From the NCBI GenBank assembly GCA_023459275.1, contig JAEWVC010000036.1, positions 1 through 14,224 of the forward strand: a stretch of 14,224 nt of DNA. The letters run 5' to 3'. How positions within the stretch are numbered: position 1 is the stretch's first letter; each line of letters opens with the position of its first letter. Made by a program: the position numbers and the translations under genes. This DNA comes from Bacillota bacterium. Lineage in GTDB: Bacteria; Bacillota; Clostridia; Christensenellales; Aristaeellaceae. The notes under the pieces were generated by a model, which was not told the DNA's origin, made no database searches, and worked only from the letters and a program-made list of their open reading frames with translations. Shown piece after piece: positions 7,697-14,224 of this stretch.

Positions 7697-8293
7697 TCAT
7701 TTGTTGGAAGCCAGGGTGATATCAAGGGGCGGGTCTTTGACATTTGTTAATAGCACAAAGGCCTCCGCCGGGCCCGAAAGATAGGCATTGCGGTCGTCGT
7801 CCTCCTTCAGCATCACCGGCATCCTGTCGTGGATGGGCCGCACCTGTTTATCCGCCGGGCGGGTGAGCACGGTGAACACTTCCCGGCCATCCTCCAGCTT
7901 TTTATAGATGCCGGCCATGTACATCAGCGGGCGCTTTTGAAGGCCGATGGCCATCTTGTCCTTTGTTTTCTTGCCCAGGGGCGTATGCCGCCACTCAAAG
8001 AACCAGTTGGCCGGGATCAGGCAGCGGCCGGCGAGAAAGGCGGGCCGGAAGAAGGGGGAAAGCGCCACCGTCTCCTGCCGGGCGTTGATGACGGGGCTCT
8101 TTTTTTCCCAGTGGGGGAAGCCCCACTGCATCAGCCGGGGAGTATAGCCGCCCGCGCCGTCAGGCAGCAGCACCGGCGCCATCTGGCCCGGAAAGACCTC
8201 CCCGGGGGTAAAATCCATCTCCGCCATTCCGTCAAGGATAGCCCGCATTTCAGGATCGGAAGCGTCCAGCATCAAATAATACCTGCCGCACAT
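7697..8293 (-). CDS. SRAP-domain abasic-site protein (HMCES/YedK-like, 'SOS response-associated peptidase')
   Basis: The product is 198 residues, one complete SRAP domain. Known family members crosslink to abasic sites in single-stranded DNA through the N-terminal cysteine exposed after Met removal, shielding the lesion during replication. All key residues are visible: Cys2 in MCGRYY, Asn70 in NARQET (usually NARSET), Glu100 in FFEW, and His155 in IHDRMP. The start at 8293 follows a GGGAGGAA ribosome site with 8-9 base spacing. It lies 20 bases after the helicase stop and 19 bases before the DUF1015 start, so cotranscription is likely. The helicase partner supports a role in DNA maintenance. 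No LexA-type operator was identified. Confidence 0.96.
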   Translation of the reverse strand: MCGRYYLMLDASDPEMRAILDGMAEMDFTPGEVFPGQMAPVLLPDGAGGYTPRLMQWGFPHWEKKSPVINARQETVALSPFFRPAFLAGRCLIPANWFFEWRHTPLGKKTKDKMAIGLQKRPLMYMAGIYKKLEDGREVFTVLTRPADKQVRPIHDRMPVMLKEDDDRNAYLSGPAEAFVLLTNVKDPPLDITLASNK

Positions 8294-8313
8294 CTGACCA
8301 TTCCTCCCTTGCT

Positions 8314-11300
8314 CTATGCAAACAGCGCCCGGATGTCCGCCTCGGTAAGCTGGGTGGGCATCTCTTCCCCGGCGGTGATGAGCAGGTCAAACAGCGCCCG
8401 CTTTTTTTTGCCCAGGCGGACCACCTGCTCCTCAATGCTCAGATGGGTAATGAGCCGAATGACCTCCACCTTTTTCGTCTGGCCGATGCGGTGGGCCCGG
8501 TCGGTGGCCTGGTCCTCCGCGGCGGGGTTCCACCAGGGGTCGTAATGGATCACCATGTCCGCCCCGGTAAGGTTCAGCCCCGTGCCCCCGGCCTTCAGGG
8601 AGATCAGAAAAACCTGCCCCTCCCCATGGTTGAAATCCTCGGCCAGCGTAAGGCGTTTGGCGGCGGGCGTCTCCCCGTCCAGGTACAGACAGGCGATGCC
8701 CTCCGCCTCCAGGTGGCGGCGCAGAATTTGAAGCATGCTGGTGAACTGGGAAAACAGCAGAACCCGCCTGCCCGATTCCAGCGCGCCGGGCAGCACTTCC
8801 AACAGCAGGTCCAGCTTACCGCTGGTGCCCGAATAATCCGGCAGGCACAGCGCCGGATGGCAGCAGATCTGCCTTAGCTCCGTGATAGCGGCCAGCACCT
8901 CTGTGCGGCCCCGGCCCAGGCCTTTTTCCTTCAGCAGGTCATCCACCCGGCCGCGCAGGCGCAAAAGCGCCGCCTGATAGACCCTGGACTGCTCCAGCGT
9001 CATCTCGGCCATGAGCGTGGTCTCCAGCTTGTCCGGCAGCTCCGTGAGCACATCCTTCTTGAGCCTTCGCATCAGGAAGGGCCGTATTTTCTGCCGCAGG
9101 CTTTCACCGTTGCGGCCGTCGCCATGCTGGCGGATGAATTTTGCATAATTCAAAAGATACCCGGGCAGCACAAAATCGAAGATGGACCACAGTTCGCCCG
9201 TGTTGTTCTCCATGGGCGTGCCGGTGAGGGCCAGCCGCGTCTGCGCCTGCAATTGCTTGACCGCCACAGCGCCCACGCTCATGGCGTTCTTGATGTGCTG
9301 TGCCTCGTCCAGAATGGCGAAGCGGAAGGGGATATCGCTCATCAGGCCAATGTCCCGCCTGATAAGGGGATAGGAGGTGATGACCACATCCACCGCCGCG
9401 GAGGACCTGATCTCCTCGATCTGCTCGGCCCGCAGGGCCTGGCTGCCGGACAGCAGCTTTATACGCAGGCCGGGAGCGAAGCGTTTGAGCTCCGCCTGCC
9501 AGTTGTAGCACAGGGAAGTGGGGGTCACCACAATGCTGGGCAGGCGTTCCTTTTCCGCCCTGGCGGCCCAGTACAGCAGCGCGATTACCTGCACGGTCTT
9601 GCCAAGGCCCATGTCATCCGCCAGCACGCCGCCCATGCGCAGCCTGTAAAGCGCCTGCAGCCAGTAAAAGCCCCGCTCCTGATAGGGCCTAAGCTGCTTG
9701 GAAAGCGGCTCGGGGCAAGGGAGGAAGGACCCGCTTTCCGGCATGGTGAGGGCGGCCACGGTATCGCGGACGCTGTCCTCCGCCCGGATGGGCAGCGCTT
9801 TTCCCAAGAGCATGGTGTTCAGGTATACGGTGCGGCAGGCGGCCAGGGACAGGGTGTTTCCGCTGTCCATCCCGGCGTTTTCCGCCTGGGCGCTTTCCGT
9901 AAGCAGATCGGCGGCCTCCTGCCAGTCCTCCATATCGCCAAGGTCCAGGAAGGAGCCGTCCTTCAGCCGGAAATACCTGCGCCGCAAATGGAGCGCCTGC
10001 AGGATGGATAAGATCTCCTGGCTGGGCTGGCCGTCCTCGGAAAACGCCAGTTCAAGCCTGCCGCCGGATACGCGCATCACGCCCTGGAGCTTGGGCCTTC
10101 TGGGCGCCATGCGCCTGAAATCCTGGCTGGCGAAGATCTCACACAGCCCCATCAGCCGGGTCACGCCTTCGGACACGAACTGAAAGATATCATCCTGCCC
10201 GCCTAGGTACACCCTGCCCTTGCGCACGTGGAACCCCGCGTTGGCCAGTTCGTCCAGCACGGCCCGCTCCGCGCTGGCGTCGCGCATGAGCAGCCTTGGT
10301 TCACCCTCCCCCTGCTCCCGGCCCGGGGCCGCGAAGGGATCGATCTCATGGGGCCCATAGGCAAACACGGTACGGGCCACCACCTCCTGGCCCGCCCGGT
10401 CCAGATACACCTTGGCCGCAAGGGGCGTGCGGACGATCTGCTTTGCAAGGGCCGGGTCCAGTTCCACCACGCCCGTCAGCTTCAGCCAGGGTACCAGCTC
10501 GCTCAAGGCCCTGGGCGCGTTTTCCCCAAAAAAGTCGAAGGAAGCGCTGCCGTCATCCTCCTGGGCAAAGAGCACCGTTGCCACGCTCTGCTGCATCTTG
10601 TTGAGGGCGACTACTTCCCCGTTCATCCATACGTAAGCGCAATCCGGCGTAAGGGGCATCCATTCGCCGCTCAATTGGGCGGTGATGGTAAGGCTCCGGG
10701 GGCCGCCGGATACCTGGAAGCTTAAGGGAAGCTCCTTCTCCTGCACAGAGGGGACATGGTGCGCCACGCCGTTTACCGCCAGCCGGAAGGGAAGATGCTT
10801 CAATAGGTGCAGAAGCGTCAAGGCGAAGCGCGGGGGCAGCCGCATGGTGCGGGCTTCCATGCCGTGCCTTGTCACACCCACGTCACTTTGCGCCTGGCAA
10901 AGCGCGCGAAGCACGTCCAGAACGGCGTTTTCCCTGGGCGTAAAGCGCATCCATTCGGGCCGGAACACAAACCCCTTCCCGAAGGGCAGCGGCGTTTGGC
11001 TGTCAATGGCGTCCAAAAACTGGGGCAGGCTGCGCACCACGTACAGCCGGTCCTCCCCTGCGCGGATGCCCACCCGCAGCGCGGGTGCGCCCGAGGCATC
11101 CCGCGAGAGCAGCAGCGTGATCTCCATGCGCACGGTGCCGGCCTCCGGCAGTGCGCATTCCATAGCCTTCCACAAAAGCGGCCCGCCCAAAGCGGCCTTC
11201 CGCTTCTCCATGTCCTTCCAAGCCCCCGTATCCCTGGCCATCAGCGTGGCGGCCACCACATGCCGGCAGGCGCCCAGCTTTTCCATGGTCTCACAGGTGC

Positions 11301-11481
11301 ATTGTGCGGGCGCGTCGGCCCGCAGAACCACCTCGCGCCGGGGCGTTCCGGCCACCGCAAAGCGCAACGCGTCCGGCCCGGAGGGCAGAAGCCTTACGCC
11401 GCCCCGCTTGAACAACAGGCTGCCGATGCTGTATTCTTCTTCCCCGGCCAATTGCCTGAGCCGCTGGGGTCCCTGGGACAT
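8314..11481 (-). CDS. SNF2-family ATP-dependent helicase/translocase with N-terminal SWIM zinc finger
   Basis: The product is 1055 residues, normal for bacterial SWIM-SNF2 proteins. The N-terminus has a SWIM zinc motif (CxC...CxH: Cys61, Cys63, Cys72, His74). A large middle region (about 100-590) matches the position of the SNF2_assoc region of Bacillota homologues. The C-terminal two-lobed Swi2/Snf2 motor carries a Walker A DDMGLGKT with Lys628, DEAQ at 725-728, LTGTPMENN, an SLKAGGTGLNLT motif V, and ATDRAHRIGQ (992-1001, motif VI). Expected activity is ATP-driven translocation on double-stranded DNA and protein remodelling, with a likely role in repair or replication. The start at 11481 is preceded by AGGAAGGG and GGTGA purine stretches. 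It is the first gene of the minus-strand operon with the SRAP and DUF1015 genes. No frameshift or lost motif was seen. Confidence 0.96.
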   Translation of the reverse strand: MSQGPQRLRQLAGEEEYSIGSLLFKRGGVRLLPSGPDALRFAVAGTPRREVVLRADAPAQCTCETMEKLGACRHVVAATLMARDTGAWKDMEKRKAALGGPLLWKAMECALPEAGTVRMEITLLLSRDASGAPALRVGIRAGEDRLYVVRSLPQFLDAIDSQTPLPFGKGFVFRPEWMRFTPRENAVLDVLRALCQAQSDVGVTRHGMEARTMRLPPRFALTLLHLLKHLPFRLAVNGVAHHVPSVQEKELPLSFQVSGGPRSLTITAQLSGEWMPLTPDCAYVWMNGEVVALNKMQQSVATVLFAQEDDGSASFDFFGENAPRALSELVPWLKLTGVVELDPALAKQIVRTPLAAKVYLDRAGQEVVARTVFAYGPHEIDPFAAPGREQGEGEPRLLMRDASAERAVLDELANAGFHVRKGRVYLGGQDDIFQFVSEGVTRLMGLCEIFASQDFRRMAPRRPKLQGVMRVSGGRLELAFSEDGQPSQEILSILQALHLRRRYFRLKDGSFLDLGDMEDWQEAADLLTESAQAENAGMDSGNTLSLAACRTVYLNTMLLGKALPIRAEDSVRDTVAALTMPESGSFLPCPEPLSKQLRPYQERGFYWLQALYRLRMGGVLADDMGLGKTVQVIALLYWAARAEKERLPSIVVTPTSLCYNWQAELKRFAPGLRIKLLSGSQALRAEQIEEIRSSAAVDVVITSYPLIRRDIGLMSDIPFRFAILDEAQHIKNAMSVGAVAVKQLQAQTRLALTGTPMENNTGELWSIFDFVLPGYLLNYAKFIRQHGDGRNGESLRQKIRPFLMRRLKKDVLTELPDKLETTLMAEMTLEQSRVYQAALLRLRGRVDDLLKEKGLGRGRTEVLAAITELRQICCHPALCLPDYSGTSGKLDLLLEVLPGALESGRRVLLFSQFTSMLQILRRHLEAEGIACLYLDGETPAAKRLTLAEDFNHGEGQVFLISLKAGGTGLNLTGADMVIHYDPWWNPAAEDQATDRAHRIGQTKKVEVIRLITHLSIEEQVVRLGKKKRALFDLLITAGEEMPTQLTEADIRALFA

Positions 11482-11842
11482 AAGGCGCTCACCCTTCCTG
11501 ATGAATGCAGATCAAAAAAACAGACGGCCAAAAAGCGCGGTATCCTTATCTTATTCTTGCCGCCGCGGGCGTATTCCTGCCGAAAAACAACTGCTTTTCA
11601 TTTTGCGCGCAAAGGCTTTCATCCTTTGCATCCTCAAATTCCCCGGCCGGGCGCACGCATATTCCGGTTTTTCCGGGGTATGATAGGATTGGGGCAGATG
11701 ATTCGAAAGGATCGTTTCGAGCCGGCACATGAAGGCCTTTCGTTCCCTTTTTTTCAATGTAGAGCGTGGAATTTGAAAGCGCCTGTGTGGATGTGAGAGA
11801 GAAAAAAGAAGCTGTGCGTGTGCCCGTTCGATTGCGGCAAGC

Positions 11843-11873
11843 AAGCCTTTCCTTTTAGGAGGCTTCCTTTTCC
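11843..11873 (+). terminator. Terminator-like hairpin in the intergenic region
   Basis: An 8-bp stem including two G-T pairs (11843-11850 with 11858-11865) closes on a 7-nt loop and is followed by a short T-run within CCTTTTCC. It is a weak intrinsic terminator on the plus strand. No plus-strand gene lies immediately upstream, which suggests an unannotated small RNA or a remnant. Confidence 0.35.
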
Positions 11874-11884
11874 CCGCAGGCCCT

Positions 11885-11920
11885 GAAAGGACTTACCGTA
11901 ATGGTAAGTCCTTTCTTTGT
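11885..11920 (+). terminator. Strong hairpin with short T-tract, probable plus-strand terminator
   Basis: A perfect 13-bp stem (11885-11897 with 11903-11915) has a 5-nt loop and is followed by TTTGT. The T-tract overlaps the stem end (CTTTCTTTG). On the minus strand no T-run follows. It has no protein-coding partner upstream on the plus strand, so it either ends a small RNA or insulates murA from upstream transcription. Confidence 0.55.
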
Positions 11921-12038
11921 GTGAAGGCAGCCTTCCCCAGCACAGCGGGGGGAGAAGGAGCGGCGGAGAAGGGGTTTTTGCGGGAGGTTTTCCTTCCCGC
12001 CATTTTCCTCAGCACGCCCCTGCCTTTTTGCCCCGGGC

Positions 12039-12067
12039 TTGTCAACTGCCCCCCGTGTGTGTATAAT
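12039..12067 (+). promoter_or_regulatory. Near-consensus sigma-A-type promoter for murA
   Basis: TTGTCA at 12039-12044 and a perfect TATAAT at 12062-12067 are separated by exactly 17 bases. Predicted transcription start is about 12073-12075. It is the best promoter in the window and implies strong, probably constitutive expression of murA and the J-domain gene, with a 5' leader of about 127 bases. Confidence 0.88.
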
Positions 12068-12073
12068 GAGTCG

Positions 12074-12201
12074 TATGCTCTTGAACAGTGGCTGTGGGAT
12101 GCATTGGATCACCGTCTGAAAAGGCGGGCAAATGCATCCCTTGTCAGGTTTGAGCACGGAGGGATACAGCCCGAGGAGGTGACCCGGCTTACGGCCGGCG
12201 C
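12074..12201 (+). promoter_or_regulatory. Structured 5' leader of murA
   Basis: The leader contains a perfect 10-bp outer stem (12096-12105 with 12131-12140) enclosing a smaller hairpin (about 12113-12126). A further 6-bp complementarity (12090-12095 with 12166-12171) could close a larger domain. The strong AGGAGGTGA at 12174-12182 is 19 bases from the ATG, but a 5-bp hairpin (12184-12188 with 12194-12198) sits between and would bring them to a functional distance. Bases 12109-12113 are complementary to 12178-12182 and could mask the ribosome site. It matches no riboswitch class that I recognise. Confidence 0.45.
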
Positions 12202-13500
12202 ATGGTGGATACGGATAGAATGCTGATTACCGGCGGGACACCGCTGATGGGGGAGACCAGGATCAGTGGCGGCAAGAATACATCGGTGGCGGTGATTCCT
12301 GCGATACTGCTGGGCAGTGAGCCCTGCACCATTGAAAATTTGCCGGACATCGAGGATGTGAACGCCCTGATCGCCATCCTCCGCTGCCTGGGCGCCCGGG
12401 TAACTTACGAGCCGGGCAAATTTATGACAGTGGACCCCCGGCCGGCGGAGGGTACCCACGTTTCCTACCTGCATACCCAGAGGCTGCGCGCCAGCTATTA
12501 CCTGCTGGGGGCGCTGCTGGGCCGCTGCCGGAAGGCCGAGGTGGCTTATCCCGGCGGGTGCGAGCTGGGCAGCAGGCCCATCGATCAGCACATCAAGGGG
12601 CTTACGGCCCTTGGCGCGGAGATCGAGGAGCAGGGCGGGATGCTGTATGCCAAGTGCCAGAAACTGAAGGGCGCGGATGTGTTCTTTGACCTGGTCACCG
12701 TGGGCGGCACCATCAATATCATGCTGGCCGCGGTCAAGGCCTCCGGCACCACCCTGATCTACAACGCGGCCAAGGAGCCCCACATCGTGGACTTGGCCAA
12801 CTTTTTGAACAGCATGGGCGCCAACATCAAGGGCGCCGGCACGGATATCATCCGCATCCGCGGGGTAGAAAAGCTCCACGGCTGCACCTATACCGTGATC
12901 CCCGACCAGATTGAGACGGGTACGCTGATGATCGCCGCCGCCGCAACCCGCGGCGATGTGGTGATCCGTGGCTGCATCCCCACCCATATGGAAGCATTGT
13001 CGGCAAAGCTGCTGGAAATGGGTGTGCGCGTCACCGACAGCGACGATGCCATCCGGGTGCGCACCGTCAGCCCCCACCGGGCGGTGAACTTCAAAACGCA
13101 AGTGTACCCGGGCTTTCCCACAGACCTTCAGCAGCCCATGTCGGCGCTTTTGACCACCGCCCACGGTACCAGCGTGGTGACCGAAACCATTTATGAGCAG
13201 CGATTCAAACATCTGGACGAGATCCGCCGTATGGGCGCCCGGGTGCGGGTGATGGACAGGACGGCCCTGATTGAAGGCGTGCCCCAGCTTTTTGGCGCGC
13301 CGGTGACCACCACGGATCTGCGGGCCGGCGCCGCGCTGGTGGTGGCCGGGCTGATGGCCAAGGGTGTGACGGAAATTTATGAGCCGGGTCATATCGACCG
13401 GGGCTATGAGCATATTGAACAAAAGCTGCGTTCTTTGGGGGCCGATATCCGCAGGGAAAGAATCGATATTCCTGGCGCGGAGGCTTCTTGCGGGAGGTGA
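12202..13500 (+). CDS. murA: UDP-N-acetylglucosamine 1-carboxyvinyltransferase
   Basis: The product is 432 residues. It catalyses the first committed step of peptidoglycan synthesis, transferring enolpyruvate from PEP to UDP-GlcNAc in the cytoplasm. Key residues are present: Lys25-Asn26 in SGGKNTS (GAKNA in many MurAs), the catalytic Cys120 in YPGGCELGSRP on the mobile loop, Asp308 in FPTDLQ, Arg374 in DLRAGAALVVAG, and Arg400 in HIDRGYEH. With Cys rather than Asp in the loop, a fosfomycin-sensitive enzyme is expected from family knowledge. Start ATG 12202 is the first possible in-frame start after the AGGAGGTGA site, which is unusually far (19 bases) but separated by a hairpin; ATG 12220 is an alternative. 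Its TGA stop overlaps the ribosome site of the next gene, so expression is coupled. GGKNT and other deviations could fit a second MurA paralogue (MurA2/MurZ type). Confidence 0.95.
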   Translation: MVDTDRMLITGGTPLMGETRISGGKNTSVAVIPAILLGSEPCTIENLPDIEDVNALIAILRCLGARVTYEPGKFMTVDPRPAEGTHVSYLHTQRLRASYYLLGALLGRCRKAEVAYPGGCELGSRPIDQHIKGLTALGAEIEEQGGMLYAKCQKLKGADVFFDLVTVGGTINIMLAAVKASGTTLIYNAAKEPHIVDLANFLNSMGANIKGAGTDIIRIRGVEKLHGCTYTVIPDQIETGTLMIAAAATRGDVVIRGCIPTHMEALSAKLLEMGVRVTDSDDAIRVRTVSPHRAVNFKTQVYPGFPTDLQQPMSALLTTAHGTSVVTETIYEQRFKHLDEIRRMGARVRVMDRTALIEGVPQLFGAPVTTTDLRAGAALVVAGLMAKGVTEIYEPGHIDRGYEHIEQKLRSLGADIRRERIDIPGAEASCGR

Positions 13501-13506
13501 CGGCAG

Positions 13507-14025
13507 TTGACAAGCGCCTTTGAGCTGCTGGGGCTTAAAAGCGATGCGGATGCCCAACAGGTTCGTTCCGCATACCGCGCCAAGGTCAAAAGCTGCCATC
13601 CGGACCAGTTCACCGACCAGGAGGAACAAAAAAAAGCCCAGGACCAGCTGATCGCGCTGAACCTGGCCTATGAGGAAGCGCTGCGCCTGGCCTCGGAAAA
13701 GCGGGTGGGATTCAATCTCATTTCCCAGGAGGAGGCCAAGCGGTTCGCCATCAAGCTGATGGAGCAGGGCAACCTGGTAAGCGCGCTTCGGCAGCTTGGC
13801 CGTGCGGATTCCAAGGACGGGGACTGGTTTTATCTGCAGGGGCAGATTATGATGGGCATGCGCCAGTATGAAACGGCCCACCAAAGCTTTCGGGAAGCGG
13901 TACGCCGCGACCCCAACAACCTGCAGTACAGAAAGGGCGCGCTGGACGCGGCGCTGGCCATGAAGCGGCACAAGCACCTGGGCCACCGGATGGCGGAGTG
14001 GCTCAAGGAAATATGGAAAAAGTAA
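13507..14025 (+). CDS. Small J-domain (DnaJ-like) protein with TPR-like C-terminus
   Basis: The product is 172 residues. Residues 1-62 form a J-domain: FELLGLKSDADAQQVRSAYR, then the invariant His31-Pro32-Asp33, then the ALNLAYEEAL helix. Family members stimulate DnaK (Hsp70) ATPase; the HPD motif required for this is intact. It lacks the Gly/Phe region, zinc-finger domain and C-terminal domains of true DnaJ. Residues about 78-165 look like two or three tetratricopeptide-type helical hairpins (LVSALRQLGRADSKDGDWFYLQG and YETAHQSFREAVRRDPNN are typical), suggesting a client-binding adaptor. The start is TTG at 13507, chosen because GGGAGGTGA (13492-13500, overlapping the murA stop) is 6 bases upstream and the J-domain begins at once. 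Coupling to murA hints at an envelope-related client, but that is inference. Confidence 0.9.
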   Translation: MTSAFELLGLKSDADAQQVRSAYRAKVKSCHPDQFTDQEEQKKAQDQLIALNLAYEEALRLASEKRVGFNLISQEEAKRFAIKLMEQGNLVSALRQLGRADSKDGDWFYLQGQIMMGMRQYETAHQSFREAVRRDPNNLQYRKGALDAALAMKRHKHLGHRMAEWLKEIWKK

Positions 14026-14055
14026 GGCATCTTTCCGGAAGGGAAGATGCCTTAC
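14022..14055 (+). terminator. Long hairpin overlapping the stop of the J-domain gene
   Basis: A 15-bp stem with a single G-T pair (14022-14036 with 14041-14055) closes on the GGAA tetraloop and includes the TAA stop codon. No T-run follows, so it is not a canonical terminator. It may mark the mRNA 3' end or be the first member of the hairpin series that continues to the window edge. Confidence 0.55.
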
Positions 14056-14074
14056 TCAGACCATCAACAAACCC

Positions 14075-14224
14075 TTAGGAGGTATCGGAGGACTGCGGTC
14101 CTCCGATTGCAGATCGAAAATCAGCGACATGTGCGGTGATTTTCGCAGGAATTTCGAAGAAATTCCTACCTTGCCCAAGCAAACGGTCGCACGATGGCGC
14201 AGCCGTCGTGCAGTGCAGCGAGGG
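14075..14224. repeat. Palindrome-dense element, possibly a dispersed repeat or structured RNA (runs off window)
   Basis: Four hairpins follow one another: 10 bp perfect (14084-14093/14098-14107, loop TGCG); about 11 bp with one mismatch, centred near 14130 (CGAAAATCA/TGATTTTCG arms); 9 bp perfect with a GAA loop (AGGAATTTC/GAAATTCCT); and 10 bp with one G-T pair and a GCA loop (GCACGATGGC/GCCGTCGTGC). Both strands are open by chance of symmetry: a 49-codon minus frame ends at 14075-14077, and a plus frame from the ATG near 14129 runs to the edge. I regard both frames as spurious. The architecture fits a REP/MITE-like extragenic element or a non-coding RNA rather than a gene. Confidence 0.55.

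Larger units (their letters stand above)
11482..12038. other. Long divergent intergenic region, structured, no convincing gene
   Basis: About 560 bases before the murA promoter carry no reading frame with protein-like composition or a good ribosome site. Several inverted repeats are present: CCCCGG/CCGGGG at 11641-11646 and 11673-11678; TCGAAA/TTTCGA at 11703-11708 and 11715-11720; 11843-11865; 11885-11915; and an 8-bp stem at 11980-12000. A TATGAT box at 11679-11684 could start a plus-strand RNA of about 230 nt ending at the hairpin 11885-11915, but no good -35 is visible. No motif of tmRNA, RNase P RNA or SRP RNA was recognised. The helicase operon promoter should lie here but I could not place it. 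Confidence 0.5.

Noticed and set aside
9124..10011. A 295-codon plus-strand frame inside the helicase gene
   Set aside because: Antisense to conserved SNF2 motifs; no domain, no ribosome site, no independent support.
8314..11481. SNF2 helicase as part of an anti-phage defence island
   Set aside because: No methyltransferase, nuclease, or known defence partner lies nearby; the neighbours are an SRAP protein and a DUF1015 protein, and the SWIM-SNF2 architecture is ordinary in Bacillota.
11921..12226. A 101-codon plus-strand frame ahead of murA
   Set aside because: It spans the near-consensus murA promoter and leader stems and overlaps the murA start in another frame.
12109..13986. A 625-codon minus-strand open frame opposite murA and the J-domain gene
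   Set aside because: It is antisense to two clearly recognised proteins, has His/Gly/Arg-rich composition without any family motif, and arises from high GC codon bias.

Overview
The window reads as a chromosomal segment of a GC-rich, low-redundancy Bacillota genome, most likely a Clostridia-type (possibly gut) bacterium. This is an inference from strong AGGAGG-type ribosome binding sites, the SNF2/SWIM helicase architecture, a MurA close to Gram-positive forms, and a wall-associated repeat protein with SH3-like domains and no outer-membrane features. No phage, plasmid, transposase, tRNA, rRNA or CRISPR signature was found.

Layout. (1) Positions 1-3695 hold the 3' part of a very large surface protein whose start lies left of the window. 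It has five nearly identical 73-residue repeats, two diverged copies, a TEQP stalk, four SH3-like domains in Pro/Thr linkers, one transmembrane helix and a long Pro/Gln/Arg-rich tail. Two perfect hairpins follow, the second a good intrinsic terminator. (2) Positions 3861-6327 hold a plus-strand cluster: an unrecognised helical protein, an RluA-family pseudouridine synthase and deoxyribose-phosphate aldolase (deoC). (3) Positions 6397-11481 hold a convergent minus-strand cluster, transcribed in the order SWIM/SNF2 helicase, SRAP (HMCES/YedK-like) abasic-site protein, DUF1015 protein, closed by a strong minus-strand terminator. (4) Positions 11482-12201 are a 720-base divergent intergenic region with several hairpins, a near-consensus promoter and a structured leader. 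(5) Positions 12202-14025 hold murA and a small J-domain/TPR-like protein, translationally coupled. (6) From 14022 to the window end lies a run of back-to-back hairpins that looks like a dispersed palindromic element or structured RNA.

How it fits together: cell-envelope functions flank the window (surface protein, MurA), and a probable DNA-maintenance operon (helicase plus abasic-site crosslinker) sits in the middle beside housekeeping RNA-modification and nucleoside-catabolism genes. Nothing here is a clear new system. The best leads are the mosaic repeats and unusual cytoplasmic tail of the surface protein, the helicase-SRAP-DUF1015 operon, the structured murA leader, and the palindrome block at the right edge.
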